From Penaeus vannamei (lineage: Eukaryota; Arthropoda; Malacostraca; Decapoda; Penaeidae), in the NCBI RefSeq assembly GCF_042767895.1, contig NC_091566.1, forward strand, positions 3,290,550-3,300,549: 10,000 nucleotides of DNA. Reading direction: 5' to 3'. Shown in pieces: positions 6,770-10,000 of the stretch (position 1 is the first letter of the stretch; each line of letters starts with the position of its first letter). The notes below the pieces were generated by a model. It was not told the origin of the DNA. It was given only the letters and a program-made list of their open reading frames with translations, and searched no databases. The position numbers and the translations under genes were made by a program.

Positions 6770-9284
6770 CTTATTTATGGAATATTATCCTTCCTTCCTA
6801 TGTCTATTACCAGTTTATTTGTTTTATTTAGTTTATTTATTATTATTTTTTTTCTTATTATTAGTTTTTATTTCTTATTTATGGAATATTATTCTTCCTT
6901 CCTATGTCTATTACCAGTTTATTTGTTTTATTTAGTTTGTTTATTTATTATTATTTTATTATTATTAGTTTTTATTTCTTATTTATGGAATATTATTCTT
7001 CCTTCCTTTGTCTATTACCAGTTTATTTGTTTTGTTTAGTTTATTTATTTATTATTATTTTTTTATTATTAGTTTTTATTTCTTATTTATGGAATATTAT
7101 TCTTCCTTCCTATGTCTATTACCAGTTTATTTGTTTTATTTAGTTTATTTATTATTATCTTTTTTTATTATTAGTTTTTATTTCTTATTTATGGAATATT
7201 ATTCTTCCTTCCTATGTCTATTACTAGTTTATTTGTTTTATTTAGTTTATTTATTATTATTTTTTTATTATTAGTTTTTATTTCTTATTTATGGAATATT
7301 ATTCTTCCTTCCTATGTCTATTACCAGTTTATTTGTTTTATTTAGTTTATTTATTATTTTTTTATTATTAGTTTTTATTTCTTATTTATGGAATATTATT
7401 CTTCCTTCCTATGTCTATTACCAGTTTATTTGTTTTATTTAGTTTATTTATTTATTATTATTTTTTTATTATTAGTTTTTATTTCTTATTTATGGAATAT
7501 TATTCTTCCTTCCTATGTCTATTACCAGTTTATTTGTTTTATTTAGTTTATTTATTATTATCTTTTTTTATTATTAGTTTTTATTTCTTATTTATGGAAT
7601 ATTATTCTTCCTTCCTATGTCTATTATCAGTTTATTTGTTTTATTTAGTTTATTTATTATTATTATTTTTTATTATTATTAGTTTTTATTTCTTATTTAT
7701 GGAATATTATTCTTCCTTCCTATGTCTATTACCAGTTTATTTGTTTTATTTAGTTTATTTATTATTATTATTTTTTTATTATTAGTTTTTATTTCTTATT
7801 TATGGAATATTATTCTTCCTTCCTATGTCTATTACCAGTTTATTTGTTTTATTTAGTTTATTTATTATTATTTTTTTTATTATTAGTTTTTATTTCTTAT
7901 TTATGGAATATTATTCTTCCTTCCTATGTCTATTACCAGTTTATTTGTTTTATTTAGTTTATTTATTATTATTTTTTTATTATTATCAGTTTTTATTTCT
8001 TATTTATGGAATATTATTCTTCCTTCCTATGTCTATTACCAGTTTATTTGTTTTATTTAGTTTATTTATTATTATTATTTTTTTATTATTAGTTTTTATT
8101 TCTTATTTATGGAATATTATTCTTCCTTCCTATGTCTATTACCAGTTTATTTGTTTTATTTAGTTTGTTTATTATTATTTTTTTTTATTATTAGTTTTTA
8201 TTTCTTATTTATGGAATATTATTCTTCCTTCCTATGTCTATTACCAGTTTATTTGTTTTATTTAGTTTATTTATTTATTATTATTTTTTTATTATTAGTT
8301 TTTATTTCTTATTTATGGAATATTATTCTTCCTTCCTATGTCTATTACCAGTTTATTTGTTTTATTTAGTTTATTTATTATTATTTTTTTATTATTAGTT
8401 TTTATTTCTTATTTATGGAATATTATTCTTCCTTCCTATGTCTATTACCAGTTTATTTGTTTTATTTAGTTTATTTATTATTATTTTTTTATTATTAGTT
8501 TTTATTTCTTATTTATGGAATATTATTCTTCCTTCCTATGTCTATTACCAGTTTATTTGTTTTATTTAGTTTATTTATTTATTATTTTTTTTATTATTAG
8601 TTTTTATTTCTTATTTATGGAATATTATTCTTCCTTCCTATGTCTATTACCAGTTTATTTGTTTTATTTAGTTTATTTTGTATTTATTGTTATTTTTTTA
8701 TTATTAGTTTTTTATTTCTTATTTATGGAATCATTATTCTTTCCTTCCTATGTCTATTGCACCAGTTTATTTGTTTTATTTATAGTTTATTTATTATTAT
8801 TATTTTTTTTTTATTATTAGTTTTTATTTCTTATTTATGGAATATTGATTCTTCCTTCCTATGTCTATTACCAGTTTATTTGTTTTATTTAGTTTATTTA
8901 TTATTATTATTTTCTTATTATTAGTTTTTATTTCTTATTTATGGAATATTATTCTTCCTTCCTATGTCTCTTACCAGTTTATTTGTTTTATTTAGTTTAT
9001 TTATTATTATTTTTTTATTATTAGTTTTTATTTATTTATGGAATATTATTCTTCCTTCCTATGTCTATTACCAGTTTATTTGTTTTATTTAGTTTATTTA
9101 TTATTATTTTTTATTATTAGTTTTTATTTCTTATTTATGGAATATTATTCTTCCTTCCTATGTCTATTATCAGTTTATTTGTTTTATTTAGTTTGTTTAT
9201 TATTATTATTTTTTATTATTAGTTTTTATTTCTTATTTATGGAATATTATTCTTCCTTCCTATGTCTATTACCAGTTTATTTGT
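6765..9284. repeat. about 103-bp T-rich minisatellite, about 25 copies
   Basis: The conserved core begins GGAATATTATTCTTCCTTCC and continues TATGTCTATTACCAGTTTAT, then TTGTTTTATTTAGTTTATTT. It is followed by a variable (TTA)n/T-run, then TTATTAGTTTTTATTTCTTATTTAT. Core starts run from about 6779 to about 9241, 25 occurrences with a mean spacing near 103 bp. Most length change is in the TTA/T-run part. Point variants include TTTGTTTATT, TATTATCAG and TATTACTAG. Because the period is usually not a multiple of three, overlapping plus-strand frames of 60-124 codons recur (peptide MEYYSSFLCLLPVYLF). These are shadows of the repeat, not membrane proteins. I do not recognise the family. Confidence 0.97.
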
Positions 9285-9305
9285 GTCATGGCGTCCGATT
9301 AAATT
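9283..9305 (+). repeat. 23-bp flanking direct repeat, right copy
   Basis: This is the partner of 6747-6769, with 19 of 23 identical: GTGTCATGGCG, then TCC instead of GTT, GATT, A instead of G, AATT. It interrupts the last 103-bp unit directly after CAGTTTATTT. In the phase of the small frame on the left, both copies read Val-Met-Ala-X-Asp-stop (TGA left, TAA right). Confidence 0.8.
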
Positions 9306-9337
9306 TTTGGTAAAAAAGCACATGGGGTTTATTTTGA

Positions 9338-9345
9338 TGACGTCA
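9338..9345. promoter_or_regulatory. perfect CRE palindrome TGACGTCA
   Basis: The 8-bp consensus site for CREB/ATF bZIP factors, exact and symmetric. An 8-mer can arise by chance and no promoter is visible beside it, so a regulatory role is only possible. Confidence 0.25.
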
Positions 9346-9479
9346 CAGAATTTACGGATGTTTTGTGCATAGGGTCGATCATTTTGGTCTTTTCAAATTT
9401 TCAAGAAGGATGGAAAATAATGATTTTCATTATTATATCTTCATTGAACAAGAGCGTTAAATATAGGTCTTCACAACTC

Positions 9480-9501
9480 GAATTTTCCCGAACGAAAATT
9501 C
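9480..9501. other. hairpin, perfect 8-bp stem
   Basis: GAATTTTC and GAAAATTC are reverse complements separated by six bases (CCGAAC). It lies 46 bases beyond the smaller AATAATGA/TCATTATT hairpin at 9416-9434. Confidence 0.45.
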
Positions 9502-9580
9502 AAATACTCAAGGATTCAGGATAACCGCCAACGTTCTTAATTTCTCTCCTTGGAAGCCAAAGGGCAAGAGTGAGACCTTT

Positions 9581-9879
<299 letters not shown>

Positions 9880-10000
9880 GCTTACACATCTACTATATAT
9901 GGACAACGCCCACATCACGTGACCTCTGACATGGAAGAACCTGCCTCGCATTTTTAAAACCCGAAGAAAAAACATGCAAATATCTTCTCCTTTTTCGGGC
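9880..10000. other. unique right-edge segment with E-box
   Basis: About 120 bp of non-repetitive sequence. It contains TCACGTGAC (9915-9923, E-box CACGTG at 9916-9921), overlapping TGACCT-C-TGACAT (9920-9932, like a DR1 nuclear-receptor element). An octamer ATGCAAAT lies at 9974-9981. The ends CCCGAA (9960-9965) and TTCGGG (9994-9999) can pair. All are short motifs without other support. Confidence 0.4.

Larger units (their letters stand above)
9306..9580. other. AT-rich unique segment, no gene seen
   Basis: About 275 bp of non-repetitive sequence. It includes a perfect CRE palindrome TGACGTCA (9338-9345) and two perfect 8-bp hairpins: AATAATGA/TCATTATT (9416-9423 and 9427-9434), and GAATTTTC/GAAAATTC (9480-9487 and 9494-9501). 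No open frame of useful length is present. Confidence 0.6.

Noticed and set aside
6747..9313. Series of 60-124-codon hydrophobic frames that look like small membrane proteins
   Set aside because: They recur once per 103-bp unit in shifting phases and overlap; the hydrophobicity comes from T-rich codons.

Overview
This window looks like intergenic or heterochromatic DNA from an invertebrate animal. It consists mostly of tandem repeats and contains no protein gene or RNA gene that I can support. The mix of long (GA)n/(GATA)n, (CA)n-(CATA)n-(TA)n and (TAAA)n tracts beside long minisatellites is what is commonly seen in microsatellite-rich decapod crustacean genomes such as penaeid shrimp. Cephalopod or other mollusc DNA is a possible alternative. 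The taxonomic call is inference from repeat style only.

Layout, left to right. Bases 1-1758 are the right part of a 23/24-bp C/T-rich minisatellite that continues beyond the left edge. Bases 1759-1963 are a CpG-rich unique stretch with CCAAT-like, CRE-like and A/T-box motifs. Bases 1964-2342 are a GA/GATA microsatellite. Bases 2415-2725 are a CA/CATA/TA compound microsatellite. Bases 2726-3566 are AT-rich unique sequence carrying an exact 33-bp direct repeat (2950-2982 and 3095-3127). Bases 3567-3976 are a TA/TG/CA microsatellite containing a 29-bp perfect inverted repeat. Bases 3977-4247 are unique sequence with two adjacent hairpins. Bases 4248-4757 are 30 units of a 17-bp minisatellite without any indel, followed by a 72-bp tandem duplication to 4854. 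Bases 4857-5021 are unique. Bases 5022-6636 are a minisatellite of about 53 bp whose plus strand almost lacks C. Bases 6637-6764 are a unique spacer. Bases 6765-9284 are a minisatellite of about 103 bp, with about 25 copies, bounded on both sides by a 23-bp imperfect direct repeat. Bases 9306-9580 are unique, 9581-9879 are a TA/TG microsatellite, and 9880-10000 are unique.

By simple addition about 7.9 kb of the 10 kb is tandem repeat: four unrelated minisatellites plus four microsatellite tracts. All long open frames arise because repeat units lack stop codons or because TA/CA/TG tracts translate to IY, TH or CV polymers. None looks like a gene.

The most interesting structure is the 17-bp array. 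Its 30 units are strictly in register and carry only 4 substitutions at 16 of the positions, while one column takes all four bases. In the right half that column follows a C-A-A three-unit pattern, which is a 51-bp higher-order repeat.
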